Source of the DNA: JAJFFW01 sp038534195
Lineage (GTDB): Bacteria; Pseudomonadota; Alphaproteobacteria; Caulobacterales; Parvularculaceae
Assembly (NCBI GenBank): GCA_038534195.1
Contig: JBCAXE010000005.1
Span: forward strand, 1 to 64,000
Length of the DNA stretch: 64,000 nt
Direction: 5' to 3'
Shown here: positions 26,145 through 35,248 of the stretch, piece after piece
How positions within the stretch are numbered: the stretch's first letter is position 1
Layout of the letters: each line of letters begins with the position of its first letter
Notes under the pieces: model-generated
What the model saw: only the letters and a program-made list of their open reading frames with translations
Database searches by the model: none
Told to the model about the DNA's origin: nothing
Made by a program: the position numbers and the translations under genes

Positions 26145-27143
26145 ATGGGACCGGATAATCGGTTTTTTCTAACGCACGATCCGATCAGCGTTGTGGATGC
26201 GATGGCGGGCGTCGTCGCGCCAAGGGATGGCGCAGACGGGCTGTTGTCTTGCGTTTCGACAATCGAAAATGCGACAAGCGATGCGATTGTCTATGCCGAG
26301 ACGAAGAGCACCGCCGCGTCTTTAGAGACTGCGATCTTCGGGCTGTGCCTCACAACAACAGAATTCGCAGCCGCCTATGAGGGTTCCGGTCTTATCGCCT
26401 CTTGCGAAAGCCCGCGGGCGGCATTCGCAGAACTTGCCGCACGGCTTCATTCGCTGCGCGTCATCGAAGGCGACGGCGTTCATTTGTCGGCGAAGATCGG
26501 CGCGAATGTGCGTCTTCATTCAACCGTCACCGTTGCTGAGAACGCCGTCATCGGAGAGGGCGCCGTTCTTGAGCCGCATGCGGTTATCGGGCCCGGCGTT
26601 GAGATCGGGGCTGGGGCGTCGATTGGCGCTGGAACCATCATCACCTGTGCGCTGATCGGCGAAGGCTTCGTGAGCAAGCCTGGCGCAAAACTGGGTCAGG
26701 CCGGGTTCGGGTTCGCGCCGACGCCCACGGGCGTCATTGCTGTGCCGCAGCTCGGCCGTCTCATCATTGGCGACAATGTTGAGATCGGGGCCAACACCAC
26801 GGTTGATCGCGGCGCGCTCGGCGATACCACGATTGGCGCTGGGACAAAGATCGACAATCTCGTGCAGATCGGCCACAACGTCCAGATTGGCCGGCATTGC
26901 CTGATCGCCGCGCAGGTCGGCTTTGCGGGGAGCACAATGCTCGAAGACGGCGTCATGATCGGCGGACAGGCCGGCCTTGCAGATCACCTGAGGGTCGGCG
27001 CCGGCGCGAAAATCGGGGCGAAGGCTGGCGTCATGTCAAATATTCCGGCGGGTGAGACCTGGGGCGGGTTTCCGGCGCGACCGATGCGGCGATGGTTGAA
27101 AGAAACGGCGATGATCGCCAGACTCGGAAAAAAGAAAAGTTGA
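26145..27143 (+). CDS. lpxD: UDP-3-O-(3-hydroxyacyl)glucosamine N-acyltransferase
   Basis: Encodes 332 aa from ATG 26145. Third acylation step of lipid A. The N-terminal uridine-binding domain spans residues ~1-100; a left-handed beta-helix of hexapeptide repeats (IGEGAVLEPHAVIGPGVEIG) follows, with the catalytic His in the LVQIGHNVQIGRHCLIAAQ segment. C-terminal helix PARPMRRWLKETAMIARL is typical. Start selected downstream of the skp terminator, although no strong SD is present. First gene of lpxD-fabZ-lpxA-lpxI-lpxB. Confidence 0.95.
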   Translation: MGPDNRFFLTHDPISVVDAMAGVVAPRDGADGLLSCVSTIENATSDAIVYAETKSTAASLETAIFGLCLTTTEFAAAYEGSGLIASCESPRAAFAELAARLHSLRVIEGDGVHLSAKIGANVRLHSTVTVAENAVIGEGAVLEPHAVIGPGVEIGAGASIGAGTIITCALIGEGFVSKPGAKLGQAGFGFAPTPTGVIAVPQLGRLIIGDNVEIGANTTVDRGALGDTTIGAGTKIDNLVQIGHNVQIGRHCLIAAQVGFAGSTMLEDGVMIGGQAGLADHLRVGAGAKIGAKAGVMSNIPAGETWGGFPARPMRRWLKETAMIARLGKKKS

Positions 27144-27153
27144 GACGAACGCC

Positions 27154-27618
27154 ATGGCGCTGGAACCTGGGAAAACAGAACTCGATGTGAACGAGATTAT
27201 GCAGATTCTGCCGCATCGATATCCGATGCTGATGATCGATCGCCTTGTGGATATTGTTCCCGGCGAAAGCGGCGTCGGCATAAAAAATGTTTCCTACAAT
27301 GAGCAATTTTTTCCGGGGCACTTTCCGCAAGCGCCTGTGATGCCGGGCGTTCTTATTGTCGAGGCTATGGCGCAGGCTGCCGCCGCCTATACGGCCTATA
27401 CCGAAGAGCTCGACGTGGAAAACAAGATTGTCCTGTTTATGGGCGTTGACAAAGCGCGCTTCCGCAAACCAGTCGTCCCCGGCGACCAGCTCCGGATCGA
27501 AGTGAAAACCGCTCAGAAGCGCCCGCCCGTGTGGAAATTTGAAGGCGTGGCGCGCGTGGACGGCGCCAAAGTCGCTGAGGCGCAGTTTGCGGCGATGCTA
27601 GCGCACGCGCCAAGTTAA
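27154..27618 (+). CDS. fabZ: (3R)-hydroxyacyl-ACP dehydratase FabZ
   Basis: Encodes 154 aa. Hot-dog fold dehydratase of fatty-acid elongation. Catalytic motif FFPGHFPQAPVMPGVLIVEA contains the His; the Glu follows in EAMAQ. Typical length. It competes with LpxA/LpxD for hydroxyacyl-ACP, which explains conservation inside the lpx cluster. Lies 10 bp after lpxD and 16 bp before lpxA. Confidence 0.97.
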   Translation: MALEPGKTELDVNEIMQILPHRYPMLMIDRLVDIVPGESGVGIKNVSYNEQFFPGHFPQAPVMPGVLIVEAMAQAAAAYTAYTEELDVENKIVLFMGVDKARFRKPVVPGDQLRIEVKTAQKRPPVWKFEGVARVDGAKVAEAQFAAMLAHAPS

Positions 27619-27634
27619 GCCTTCGACTGACGCC

Positions 27635-28420
27635 ATGCGTATTCACCCCACCGCAATTGTTGAAGACGGCGCTGAAATCGGCGATGGCGTCGAGATCGGA
27701 CCCTATTGTCGCGTGGGCGCTAAAGTCTCAATCGGCGACGGCGCGCGTCTCTTGTCGCATGTGGCTGTTGAAGGGCGCACGCGTCTGGGCGCCGGCTCCA
27801 TCGTTCATCCGTTCGCGGTGCTCGGCGGACCGCCCCAACATCTCGGCTACACAGGGGAAGACACACGCCTCGTGATCGGCGCAGACACTGTGATCCGCGA
27901 ACATGTGACGATGAATATCGGCACCGCTGAAGGGCGCGGGGAAACCTTTGTCGGGATGGGCGGCTACTTCATGTCGGCCTGTCATGTGGCCCACGACTGC
28001 GTGATCGGGGATAATGTCATCTTCGCCAACAATGCGACCGTGGGCGGCCATGTCCGCGTAGGCGAAAGCGCATTTCTTGGAGGCCTCTGCGCCATTCACC
28101 AGAATTGTCGCGTGGGGGACTACGCCTTTGTCGGCGGCTGCGCGGCGGCGCCAACCGATATTATTCCGTACGGGTCCGCAACCGGAAACCATGCGACTCT
28201 CGCCGGACTTAACATCATCGGCATGAAACGGCGCGGTCTTGAGCGCAAGACCATTCATGCTCTGCGCGGCGCCTATCGAACGTTGTTTGACGCGTCCGGC
28301 GCGTTCCAGGATCGTGTTGAAAAAACCGCTGATACGTATGGCGACGAACCTGAAGTGATGCGGATCATTGACTTCATCCGAGCTGAGGCGCGCCGGCCGA
28401 TTATGGCGCCCGGAGAGTGA
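27635..28420 (+). CDS. lpxA: UDP-N-acetylglucosamine O-acyltransferase
   Basis: Encodes 261 aa. First committed step of lipid A synthesis. Hexapeptide-repeat beta-helix from residue 2 (IHPTAIVEDGAEIGDGVEIG), catalytic His in the SACHVAHDCVIGDN segment (near 125), and C-terminal helical domain (LERKTIHALRGAYRTLFDAS). Family-typical length. Follows fabZ and precedes lpxI by 3 bp. Confidence 0.97.
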   Translation: MRIHPTAIVEDGAEIGDGVEIGPYCRVGAKVSIGDGARLLSHVAVEGRTRLGAGSIVHPFAVLGGPPQHLGYTGEDTRLVIGADTVIREHVTMNIGTAEGRGETFVGMGGYFMSACHVAHDCVIGDNVIFANNATVGGHVRVGESAFLGGLCAIHQNCRVGDYAFVGGCAAAPTDIIPYGSATGNHATLAGLNIIGMKRRGLERKTIHALRGAYRTLFDASGAFQDRVEKTADTYGDEPEVMRIIDFIRAEARRPIMAPGE

Positions 28421-28423
28421 GCC

Positions 28424-29278
28424 GTGGCGCAATGGTCGAAACTTGGCGTAATCGCGGGCGGCGGCGCCTTGCCGGGCCGGATCGCGCGCGCCCGACGGGA
28501 CCAGTCCGAACCGTTTCACGTTATTCGCCTTAAGGGATTTGCCGACGAAAACGTGGCGGGATTTCCGGGCGACGATTGCGGGATCGCTGAAGTCGGCAAG
28601 ATCATCAAGCTCCTGAAAGACAATGGATGCGACGGCGTTGTGCTTGCGGGCCTCGTCCAACGGCCGGATTTCGCCAAACTGAAGCCCGATTGGCGCGGTG
28701 CGACCCTATTGCCGAAGGTGGCGGCGGCGGCCCGCGGCGGCGACGGCGCGCTGCTCGACGTGCTGGTGGAAACGCTGGAAGGGGAGGGTTTTATCGTTGT
28801 GGGCGCGGATGACGTCACAAGCGACCTCAAAGCGCCTGCGGGGAGTTTCTCCGCGCACCCCCCAGGCGACCATGATCGCGCTGATATCATAAAAGCCGCA
28901 GCGGTGATCAGCGCCCTCGGCGCGTTTGATATCGGCCAGGCGGCGGTGGTCGCGTCTGGCCACGTGCTTGCGGTGGAGGCGGCGGAAGGCACCGACGCCA
29001 TGTTGGCGCGCTGCGCAACGTTCACGGACGACCTGCGCGGCGGTGAAAAAGCGAATGGCGTTTTGGTAAAGCGCCCGAAACCCGCGCAGGAGCTGCGCGT
29101 TGATTTGCCGACGATCGGCATTGAAACCGTGCGGCGGGCCCACGCTGCAAAACTCTCCGGGATTGCCGTGGAGGCAGGGCGCGCGCTGGTCATGGACCTC
29201 GATGAAACTGTTAGGGAAGCGGACGCCTGCGGGCTTTTCCTCTACGGGTTCACCGCTGAGGAAGTCGACGCCCCGTGA
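28424..29278 (+). CDS. lpxI: UDP-2,3-diacylglucosamine pyrophosphatase LpxI (DUF1009)
   Basis: Encodes 284 aa from a GTG start. Hydrolyses UDP-2,3-diacylglucosamine to lipid X, replacing LpxH in alphaproteobacteria. N-terminal motif LGVIAGGGALPGRIA and the DGVVLAGLVQRPDF segment match LpxI, and the C-terminal domain has EGTDAMLARC and KRPKPAQELRVDLPTIG as in the family. The TGA overlaps the GTG of lpxB (GTGA). Confidence 0.93.
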   Translation: MAQWSKLGVIAGGGALPGRIARARRDQSEPFHVIRLKGFADENVAGFPGDDCGIAEVGKIIKLLKDNGCDGVVLAGLVQRPDFAKLKPDWRGATLLPKVAAAARGGDGALLDVLVETLEGEGFIVVGADDVTSDLKAPAGSFSAHPPGDHDRADIIKAAAVISALGAFDIGQAAVVASGHVLAVEAAEGTDAMLARCATFTDDLRGGEKANGVLVKRPKPAQELRVDLPTIGIETVRRAHAAKLSGIAVEAGRALVMDLDETVREADACGLFLYGFTAEEVDAP

Positions 29279-30432
29279 ACCATCCGACCGTCATGCTCGC
29301 GGCGGTGGAGCCGTCGGGTGATGCGCTTGGCGCGGCGTTATTCAAGTCGCTGCAGGCGAAAATGCCTGATACGGAGTTTTTCGGCTGCGGCGGCGCAGCG
29401 ATGGCGCGCGCCGGATTTTCAAGCCTGTTTCCAACAGATGCATTCGCCGTCATGGGCTTCACCGATGTGGTCAAAGCCCTGCCGGAAGGCTTTGCACGCG
29501 CACGGATGCTCGCGGAAACTGCGGCGGCGAAGCGTGCGAAGGCGGCGGTGTTGATTGATGGTTGGGCGTTTTCGCGCGTGCTCGCGAAGCGGCTAAAGGC
29601 GCTGTCGCCGGAGACGCTAATCTACAAATACGCGGCGCCACAGGTTTGGGCGTCGCGGCCGCAGCGCGTCGATTTTGTAAAAGACCATTTTGACGGCGTG
29701 TTAACGCTGCTGCCGTTTGAACCAGCGTTTTTTGATGCGGTCGGCGCGCCGGCGGCCTTTGTGGGCAATCCCACATTTGAACGCGCCTGGCGCACAAGGG
29801 GCGACGGTGCGGCGTTCCGCAAAAGACATGAGCTCGGCGATGCGCCGGTTCTCTGCGTTCTGCCCGGCAGCCGCCGCGCGGAACTCACACACCTCCTGCC
29901 GCCCTTCCGCGAAACAGTGGAAAGATTACACAGCGCAATTCCGGCCCTGCGTGTCATTGCGCCGCTTGCCGAAGCCGTCGAAGAACAAGCGCGCACCCAT
30001 ATGCGCGACTGGCCGCACCCGGTGCAATTTGTGGCGCCAGCGGAGAAATACGACGCCTTCGCCGCCGCCACAGCGGCGCTCGCCGCGTCGGGGACAGTTT
30101 CAACAGAGCTGGCGATTAACGGCGCCCCGATGGTTGTCGGCTACAAGGTTGATCCGTTAACGGCGTTTTGGGCGCGGCGGGTCAAAACCACGCCATACGG
30201 ATCAATTCTCAACGTCATGGCCGACCGTTTCGTCATCCCGGAATTTTTCCAAGAAGAGTGCACCGCTGACCATCTGGCGCCGCCGCTTTTGGCGCTTTTC
30301 GAATATGACGGCGCGCGACGGCGTCAGCTTGAGGCTTTTCAGTCGTTGTTAGGGCAGCTCGCCTTGGAAGAGGACAGTGCAGGCAAGGCGGCCAACCAGA
30401 TTATCGCCTGGATGGACGCCGTCGCAGCTTAG
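29275..30432 (+). CDS. lpxB: Lipid-A-disaccharide synthase
   Basis: Encodes 385 aa, GTG start inside the lpxI stop. GT-B glycosyltransferase (GT19) joining UDP-diacylglucosamine and lipid X. Motifs: AAVEPSGDALGAAL near the N-terminus, GCGGAAMARAGF, KYAAPQVWASRPQRV, LPGSRRAEL and ASGTVSTELAINGAPMVVGY. Last gene of the operon; convergent with ccmE and separated from it by two degenerate repeats of the ccmE end. Confidence 0.96.
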   Translation: MNHPTVMLAAVEPSGDALGAALFKSLQAKMPDTEFFGCGGAAMARAGFSSLFPTDAFAVMGFTDVVKALPEGFARARMLAETAAAKRAKAAVLIDGWAFSRVLAKRLKALSPETLIYKYAAPQVWASRPQRVDFVKDHFDGVLTLLPFEPAFFDAVGAPAAFVGNPTFERAWRTRGDGAAFRKRHELGDAPVLCVLPGSRRAELTHLLPPFRETVERLHSAIPALRVIAPLAEAVEEQARTHMRDWPHPVQFVAPAEKYDAFAAATAALAASGTVSTELAINGAPMVVGYKVDPLTAFWARRVKTTPYGSILNVMADRFVIPEFFQEECTADHLAPPLLALFEYDGARRRQLEAFQSLLGQLALEEDSAGKAANQIIAWMDAVAA

Positions 30433-30444
30433 TGAGCTTCAGCG

Positions 30445-30522
30445 TTATTCGTTGCCAGCGCCTTCGCGGCTTACTTTTCATCGACGCCTTCGCACCTTAT
30501 TCGTTGTTGGCGCTTTCGCGCC
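30445..30522. repeat. Three tandem 26-bp degenerate copies of the ccmE 3' end
   Basis: Units at 30445-30470, 30471-30496 and 30497-30522 each begin TTA and share the pattern TTAttcgttg...GCgCCTTCGCgcc; the first and third agree at about 20 of 26 positions, the middle one is more diverged. The third unit is the real ccmE end, encoding its last residues and stop. Each copy therefore carries a stop codon in the minus-strand sense. The third unit also forms a GGCGC/GCGCC stem with a tetraloop. Confidence 0.7.
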
Positions 30523-30943
30523 AGCGACCCTGTTCTTTCAGCGCCTCAGCGACTTCCGCGGGCATGTAGTTTTCATCATGCTTGGCCAGGACTTCCGACG
30601 CAGCGACGGAACCGTCGGCGTTTACGCGGCCCTGGACGACCACGCCCTGTCCCTCGCGGAACAGATCAGGGAGGATCCCCTGATAGGTGACCGGGACTGT
30701 AGAGATTTCGTCCTCAATGACGAAAGACACCGTTGCGTTGTCGCCGTGCGCGATGCTGCCTGCCGCCACCAGACCGCCGAGCCGGATCGGGCCGCTGGGC
30801 AAGGCGTCCGCCTGCGCGAGGTCTGCAGGCGTATAGAAATAGGCGACCGCGTTACTGAGCGCGGTGAGCGTCAGGCCCACGGCCGCGATGGCGATCACAA
30901 AAGCGCCGCCGATCAAAAACCCGCGCTTGGTTTTTCTACTCAT
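30497..30943 (-). CDS. ccmE: Cytochrome c maturation haem chaperone CcmE
   Basis: Encodes 148 aa. Covalently binds haem in the periplasm and passes it to CcmF. Signal anchor near residues 8-28 (GFLIGGAFVIAIAAVGLTL), OB-fold body, and haem-binding HDENY (HxxxY) in VLAKHDENYMPAEV near residue 120. ATG overlaps the ccmC stop (ATGA). The short C-terminal tail lies in the 26-bp repeat array. Last gene of the minus-strand ccmDABCE unit. Confidence 0.96.
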   Translation of the reverse strand: MSRKTKRGFLIGGAFVIAIAAVGLTLTALSNAVAYFYTPADLAQADALPSGPIRLGGLVAAGSIAHGDNATVSFVIEDEISTVPVTYQGILPDLFREGQGVVVQGRVNADGSVAASEVLAKHDENYMPAEVAEALKEQGRWRESANNE

Positions 30944-31683
30944 ACGATCCTCACTTCGCTGACAGCGCCCTCGTTATTGCGCTGTAGTCTGTTGATCCGC
31001 CTCGCCATTAATTCATTGCGCATGGAAACCAGCAAGAGCGCCGCGTAGAGCGCCATGTATGCGCCCGCCATTAATAATAGAGGCGTGAGCATAGAGCTGT
31101 GGATGGCCGGGCCGTCCGCTCTGATGATGCTCGCCGGCTGATGAAGGCTGTTCCACCAGTCCACGGAGAATTTGATGATCGGCACATTGACGAAACCGAC
31201 AATGGCGACGATCGCGGCGATCCGCGCTGCGCGGGTTTTGTCTTCGATCGCTTCCCAGATCGCCATATAGCCGAGATAGAGGAAGAGCAGAACGAGGACG
31301 GAAGTGAGCCGCGCGTCCCACGCCCAATACGTCCCCCAGGTGGGCTTACCCCAAAGCGCGCCCGTGACGAGCGCCAAAGCTGTGAACGCTGCGCCGATTG
31401 GAGCCGACGCCTTGGCGGCCACATCCGCCAGCGGATGTTTCCAGACGAAACCCACGAATGACGCCACCGCAAGGCCAGTGTAGCACATGAGCGCGAGCCA
31501 GGCCGCCGGCACATGCACATACATGATCCGTACGCTTTCTTTTTGCTGATAATCCGCCGGCGAGGCGAATAGCGCGTAGTAGAGCCCGGAAGCAGCGAGG
31601 AGCGCTGCAAGTGCGGCGAGGACCGGCGTCGCAGGCCGGGACCAGCGTTCAAAGGTTTGCGGATTGGCGAGCGTATTCAACAT
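30940..31683 (-). CDS. ccmC: Haem exporter/handling protein CcmC
   Basis: Encodes 247 aa with six membrane helices. The tryptophan-rich motif GKPTWGTYWAWDARLTSVLV and flanking His residues (VHVPAAW; SLHQPASI) present haem to CcmE. The protein is the CcmABCD component that is essential for holo-CcmE formation. Lies 9 bp downstream of ccmB on the minus strand and overlaps ccmE by 4 bp. Confidence 0.95.
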   Translation of the reverse strand: MLNTLANPQTFERWSRPATPVLAALAALLAASGLYYALFASPADYQQKESVRIMYVHVPAAWLALMCYTGLAVASFVGFVWKHPLADVAAKASAPIGAAFTALALVTGALWGKPTWGTYWAWDARLTSVLVLLFLYLGYMAIWEAIEDKTRAARIAAIVAIVGFVNVPIIKFSVDWWNSLHQPASIIRADGPAIHSSMLTPLLLMAGAYMALYAALLLVSMRNELMARRINRLQRNNEGAVSEVRIV

Positions 31684-31692
31684 GAGCCGATA

Positions 31693-32361
31693 TTACCCGA
31701 GATTGGCGCGAATAGCAGCCGCGCCGGCGAGGGGTGCGATGATAAGACTGACGAGGCTCACTGCGCCAAGCAGCATAAGCGCAGAGAGATAGTTTGGATC
31801 GCCGCGCGCGCCCGCGTCTGCGGCGCCGACGCCGAATATCAGCACCGGCGTAAAGAGCGGCGCGGCGAGGATTGTCACCAGTAAACTTGCGCGCCGCAGC
31901 GCGACAGTCAGAGCCGAAGCGAGCGATCCGATCAGGCTGAGCGCCGGCGTGCCGATGGCAAGCGATAGGAGGAGCGGCGCGAATGCGGGACCAGGCAGGT
32001 GGGTCATGAGCCCGAGAACCGGCGTCAACACAATTAGCGGCAAACATGTGGTGAGCCAGTGGGCGACCGCTTTCGCAAGAACGACGGTCTCCAACGGGTC
32101 GAGCGTTTCGACCAGCGTATCGAGGGAGCCGTCTTCAAAGTCGCTTTGAAAAATGCGGTCGAATGACACAAGCGTGGAGAGAAGCGCCGCCGTCCACAGG
32201 ATCGGCGCGGCGATCATCGCCAGCAGTGTTTTCTCAGGTCCCACAGCTAGCGCAAAGAGGAGGATCATCAGACTGAAAAAGATGCAGGCGAGCAATGCGC
32301 CGCCGCCGGCGCGAAATGCCAGCGTGATATCTCGTGTGATGATCGCGAGAACGCTCGTCAT
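31693..32361 (-). CDS. ccmB: CcmAB ABC-type permease subunit CcmB
   Basis: Encodes 222 aa with six hydrophobic spans. It starts ITRDITLAFRAGGG and contains the FQSDFEDGSLDTLVETLDP loop typical of CcmB. With CcmA it forms the ATPase that releases holo-CcmE from CcmC/D. It starts within the last codons of ccmA (4-bp overlap). Confidence 0.95.
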   Translation of the reverse strand: MTSVLAIITRDITLAFRAGGGALLACIFFSLMILLFALAVGPEKTLLAMIAAPILWTAALLSTLVSFDRIFQSDFEDGSLDTLVETLDPLETVVLAKAVAHWLTTCLPLIVLTPVLGLMTHLPGPAFAPLLLSLAIGTPALSLIGSLASALTVALRRASLLVTILAAPLFTPVLIFGVGAADAGARGDPNYLSALMLLGAVSLVSLIIAPLAGAAAIRANLG

Positions 32362-32960
32362 GCTGCGGCAAGCTCCAGCGTCCTTACGCCCTCGAATGGC
32401 AGTGGGTCATGGGTGGCGATGAGCGCGGCGCCGCCGTTTTCGCGGTGGCGCGTGATAATTTCTCCAAACCTGCCGATCGCAGCGGCGTCCATGGAGGCGG
32501 TTGGCTCGTCGAGGAACCAGAGCGGCTTTCCCGAGAGCAGGACGCGGCAAAGTCCGGCGCGCCGTTTTTGACCCGCCGAAAGCGTCTCCGCGCGCAGCCC
32601 GCTAAGGTCAGCGACGTTAAGCGCCTCCAACGCCTCCTTTTGTTGTTCTTGCCCGGTCCCGTAAAGCGCCGTCCAGCATTTCAAATTTTCTTCAATTGTC
32701 AGCGCCGCTTTGAGCGCATTCTCATGGCCGAAAAAAACGCCATGGCGGCGCCGTTCTGCGGCCGCCGCGCGATCGACGTCGCCAATTGAAATGGCGCCCG
32801 CCGCTGGTTCCCGCAGGCCCGCGAGCGTGCGCAACAGGGTCGTTTTGCCGGATCCATTGGCGCCGCGCAGCACCGTGATCACGCCTGCTTCCACCGAAAT
32901 GGATACGCCCCGGACGATCGTTCGGTCTCCATGGGCGAGCGCCACATTCTCGGTTTTCAT
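32358..32960 (-). CDS. ccmA: CcmAB ABC transporter ATP-binding subunit CcmA
   Basis: Encodes 200 aa from ATG 32960. Walker A GANGSGKTTLLRTLAG, signature LSAGQKRRAGLCRVLL and Walker B PLWFLDEPTAS are intact. An in-frame upstream start at 33017 would add 19 residues and overlap ccmD; the shorter form matches family length, though neither has a clear SD. Energises release of holo-CcmE. Confidence 0.93.
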   Translation of the reverse strand: MKTENVALAHGDRTIVRGVSISVEAGVITVLRGANGSGKTTLLRTLAGLREPAAGAISIGDVDRAAAAERRRHGVFFGHENALKAALTIEENLKCWTALYGTGQEQQKEALEALNVADLSGLRAETLSAGQKRRAGLCRVLLSGKPLWFLDEPTASMDAAAIGRFGEIITRHRENGGAALIATHDPLPFEGVRTLELAAA

Positions 32961-32994
32961 TGAAATATGGTAAGTCGCAGTCGTCACAGGCGGT

Positions 32995-33135
32995 TTAGCG
33001 TTCTTCCCGCGCCTCAAGGTCGGCGAGCCGACGCTTTAACGCCCGATTGCGCCGCCAGACATAGACGATCAGCGCGCCGAGAGCGACGGCGGAAATACCG
33101 TATGCCGGCCAGATGTATGCCCATTGATCTGACAT
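32995..33135 (-). CDS. ccmD: Haem exporter protein CcmD
   Basis: Encodes 46 aa: one N-terminal-out membrane helix (YIWPAYGISAVALGALIVYV) followed by a basic/acidic tail (WRRNRALKRRLADLEAREER), the pattern of CcmD. Small anchor helping CcmC hold CcmE. It precedes ccmA here, whereas in many genomes it follows ccmC. The ATG at 33135 is chosen over an upstream extension with no conserved features. Confidence 0.85.
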   Translation of the reverse strand: MSDQWAYIWPAYGISAVALGALIVYVWRRNRALKRRLADLEAREER

Positions 33136-33278
33136 GAGGGCGCGTCTCCTGATATGCTCGTCCCGGTGCGATTTGCCGCAATGTGCGCGATGGAGCAAGA
33201 AAGCATATATCGCCGTATAAAGCTGCATCGCAATTGTCGCGCAGCTGCGCCATTTATTGAGGATAGTCGCCGCCCTTT

Positions 33279-35243
33279 ATGATTGCTGAGTTCGGACAGG
33301 TTTTGCTAGCGCTGGCGCTCATGACGGCGCTCTACCAGGGCGTATTCCCGCTGCTTGGCGACCGGTTTGGCGACGCAGGCCTCGCCGGTCAGGCGGCCCG
33401 CGCCGCAACCGTTCAAATGGGGCTTGTGGCCGCCGCGTTCGCCGCCCTCACATGGCTCCATGCGACATCTGATTTCTCGGTTCTGAATGTGGCCGAAAAT
33501 TCCCATAGCGCCAAACCGTTCATCTACAAGATCACGGGCGTATGGGGGAACCACGAAGGGTCCATGTTGCTGTGGGTGCTGATCCTCGCTGTGTTCGGCG
33601 GGGCGCTCGCGCTTTCGAAACCGAAAGATGCCGCCCTCATGGCGCGGACGCTCTCCGTACAAGGATGGCTGGCGGCGGGATTTATCGCCTTCGTTCTTTT
33701 CACGTCGAATCCGTTTGCGCGATTATTGCCCGCGCCGCCCGACGGACGCGATTTGAACCCATTATTGCAAGACCCAGGGCTCGCGATCCATCCGCCGTTT
33801 CTTTATCTCGGCTATGTGGGTTTTTCGATTGTGTTTTCCTATGCGGTCGCCGGATTGCTCTCCGGGCGGATAGATCAGGCGTGGGCGCGCGCGGCGCGTC
33901 CTTGGGCGTTAGCGTCCTGGGTGTTTCTCACGGTCGGGATCGCTCTCGGTTCATGGTGGGCGTATTACGAGCTCGGCTGGGGCGGTTTCTGGGCCTGGGA
34001 CCCTGTGGAGAACGCCTCATTCATGCCATGGCTTGCGGGCACCGCGCTTGTTCATTCGATCCGCGTGCTGGAAGTGCGCGGCGCTTTCAAAGCGTGGACG
34101 GCGTTGCTGGCGATCTCGACATTTTCGCTCAGCCTTGTGGGCGCGTTTCTGGTGCGATCCGGCATCCTCACGTCGGTGCACGCGTTTGCTGTCGATCCAG
34201 AGCGCGGCGTCTTCATTCTCGCCATCCTCGCTGTTGTCGTCGGCGGCTCGCTTAGCCTCTTTGCATTGCGGGGCCCTACGCTGACATCGACAGCGCGGTT
34301 CGCGCCTGTAAGTCGCGAAGGGGGCTTGCTTGTAAACAACATTCTTCTCGTCACGTCCTGCGCGACCGTGTTCTTAGGAACATTCTATCCGCTCTTCATT
34401 GATGTGGTGTCCGGCGAAAAGATTTCGGTGCTGACGCCTTACTTCAACATCGTGTTCCCGCCCTTCGTTCTTGCGCTGTTTCTCGCGATGGCGCCGGGAT
34501 CGGTGATCGCCTGGAAGCGCGGCGATCTGAAATCCGTCTTGCAACGATTATGGCCGGCGGCGGCTGCGGCCGGAGCGGCCTTACTCCTCTGCTTCTGGCT
34601 TGCGACGCCGCGTTCGGTGGCCGCGATCGCGGGGGTTGCTCTGGCCGTCTGGGTCGGCGCCGGCGTTATCGTCGATCTTTTTCGCCGCGTGCGTCCGGGT
34701 CCCGGCGCATTGGCGCGCTTCTCAGCCTTGCCGCGGTCCTATCTCGGCATGACGGTCGCACATTTGGGGCTTGCTGTGGTGGCGTTCGGCGTGATCGGCG
34801 CCGGCGTCTGGAAAAGCGAGGTCATTTCCTACGCGCAAATCGGCGACACGCTACGTGTCGCCGACTATGACGTGACGCTCGCCTCGGTTGATGATGTTCA
34901 GGGTCCGAATTACGTTTCGCAAAAGGCCGCGTTTTCTGTGGCGAAAAACGATCGGGCCATTAATGCGCTGATCGCCGAACGGCGCTTTTATCCGGTGCGC
35001 GGCATGCAAACGACGGAAGCCGGCGTGTGGTCGACACTACGGGGCGATCTTTATTTCACAATCAATGAAAGCAAGCCGGGCCTTGGATGGGCGGTCCACG
35101 GCTATTACAAGCCGCTGGCCAGTTGGCTGTGGATTGGCTCCGCGATCATGGCGTTTGGCGGTCTTATCGCTTTGTTCCCGGCGCCGCTTCGTGCGCCAAA
35201 GACGAGCGCCGCGAAATCGGCCGCGCTCGCGGCGGCGGAATAG
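33279..35243 (+). CDS. ccmF: Haem lyase subunit CcmF
   Basis: Encodes 654 aa, about 15 membrane helices. Transfers haem from CcmE to apocytochrome c. Motifs: KITGVWGNHEGSMLLW, LNPLLQDPGLAIHPPFLYLG, and the WWD domain GWGGFWAWDPVENASFMPW. Periplasmic loop near the C-terminus precedes the last helix. Divergent from ccmD; the 143-bp gap holds both promoters. First of ccmFGHI. Confidence 0.97.
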   Translation: MIAEFGQVLLALALMTALYQGVFPLLGDRFGDAGLAGQAARAATVQMGLVAAAFAALTWLHATSDFSVLNVAENSHSAKPFIYKITGVWGNHEGSMLLWVLILAVFGGALALSKPKDAALMARTLSVQGWLAAGFIAFVLFTSNPFARLLPAPPDGRDLNPLLQDPGLAIHPPFLYLGYVGFSIVFSYAVAGLLSGRIDQAWARAARPWALASWVFLTVGIALGSWWAYYELGWGGFWAWDPVENASFMPWLAGTALVHSIRVLEVRGAFKAWTALLAISTFSLSLVGAFLVRSGILTSVHAFAVDPERGVFILAILAVVVGGSLSLFALRGPTLTSTARFAPVSREGGLLVNNILLVTSCATVFLGTFYPLFIDVVSGEKISVLTPYFNIVFPPFVLALFLAMAPGSVIAWKRGDLKSVLQRLWPAAAAAGAALLLCFWLATPRSVAAIAGVALAVWVGAGVIVDLFRRVRPGPGALARFSALPRSYLGMTVAHLGLAVVAFGVIGAGVWKSEVISYAQIGDTLRVADYDVTLASVDDVQGPNYVSQKAAFSVAKNDRAINALIAERRFYPVRGMQTTEAGVWSTLRGDLYFTINESKPGLGWAVHGYYKPLASWLWIGSAIMAFGGLIALFPAPLRAPKTSAAKSAALAAAE

Positions 35244-35248
35244 CGCTC

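Noticed and set aside
27728..28660. 310-codon minus-strand frame opposite lpxA/lpxI
   Set aside because: Antisense shadow spanning two conserved genes; no SD or family features.
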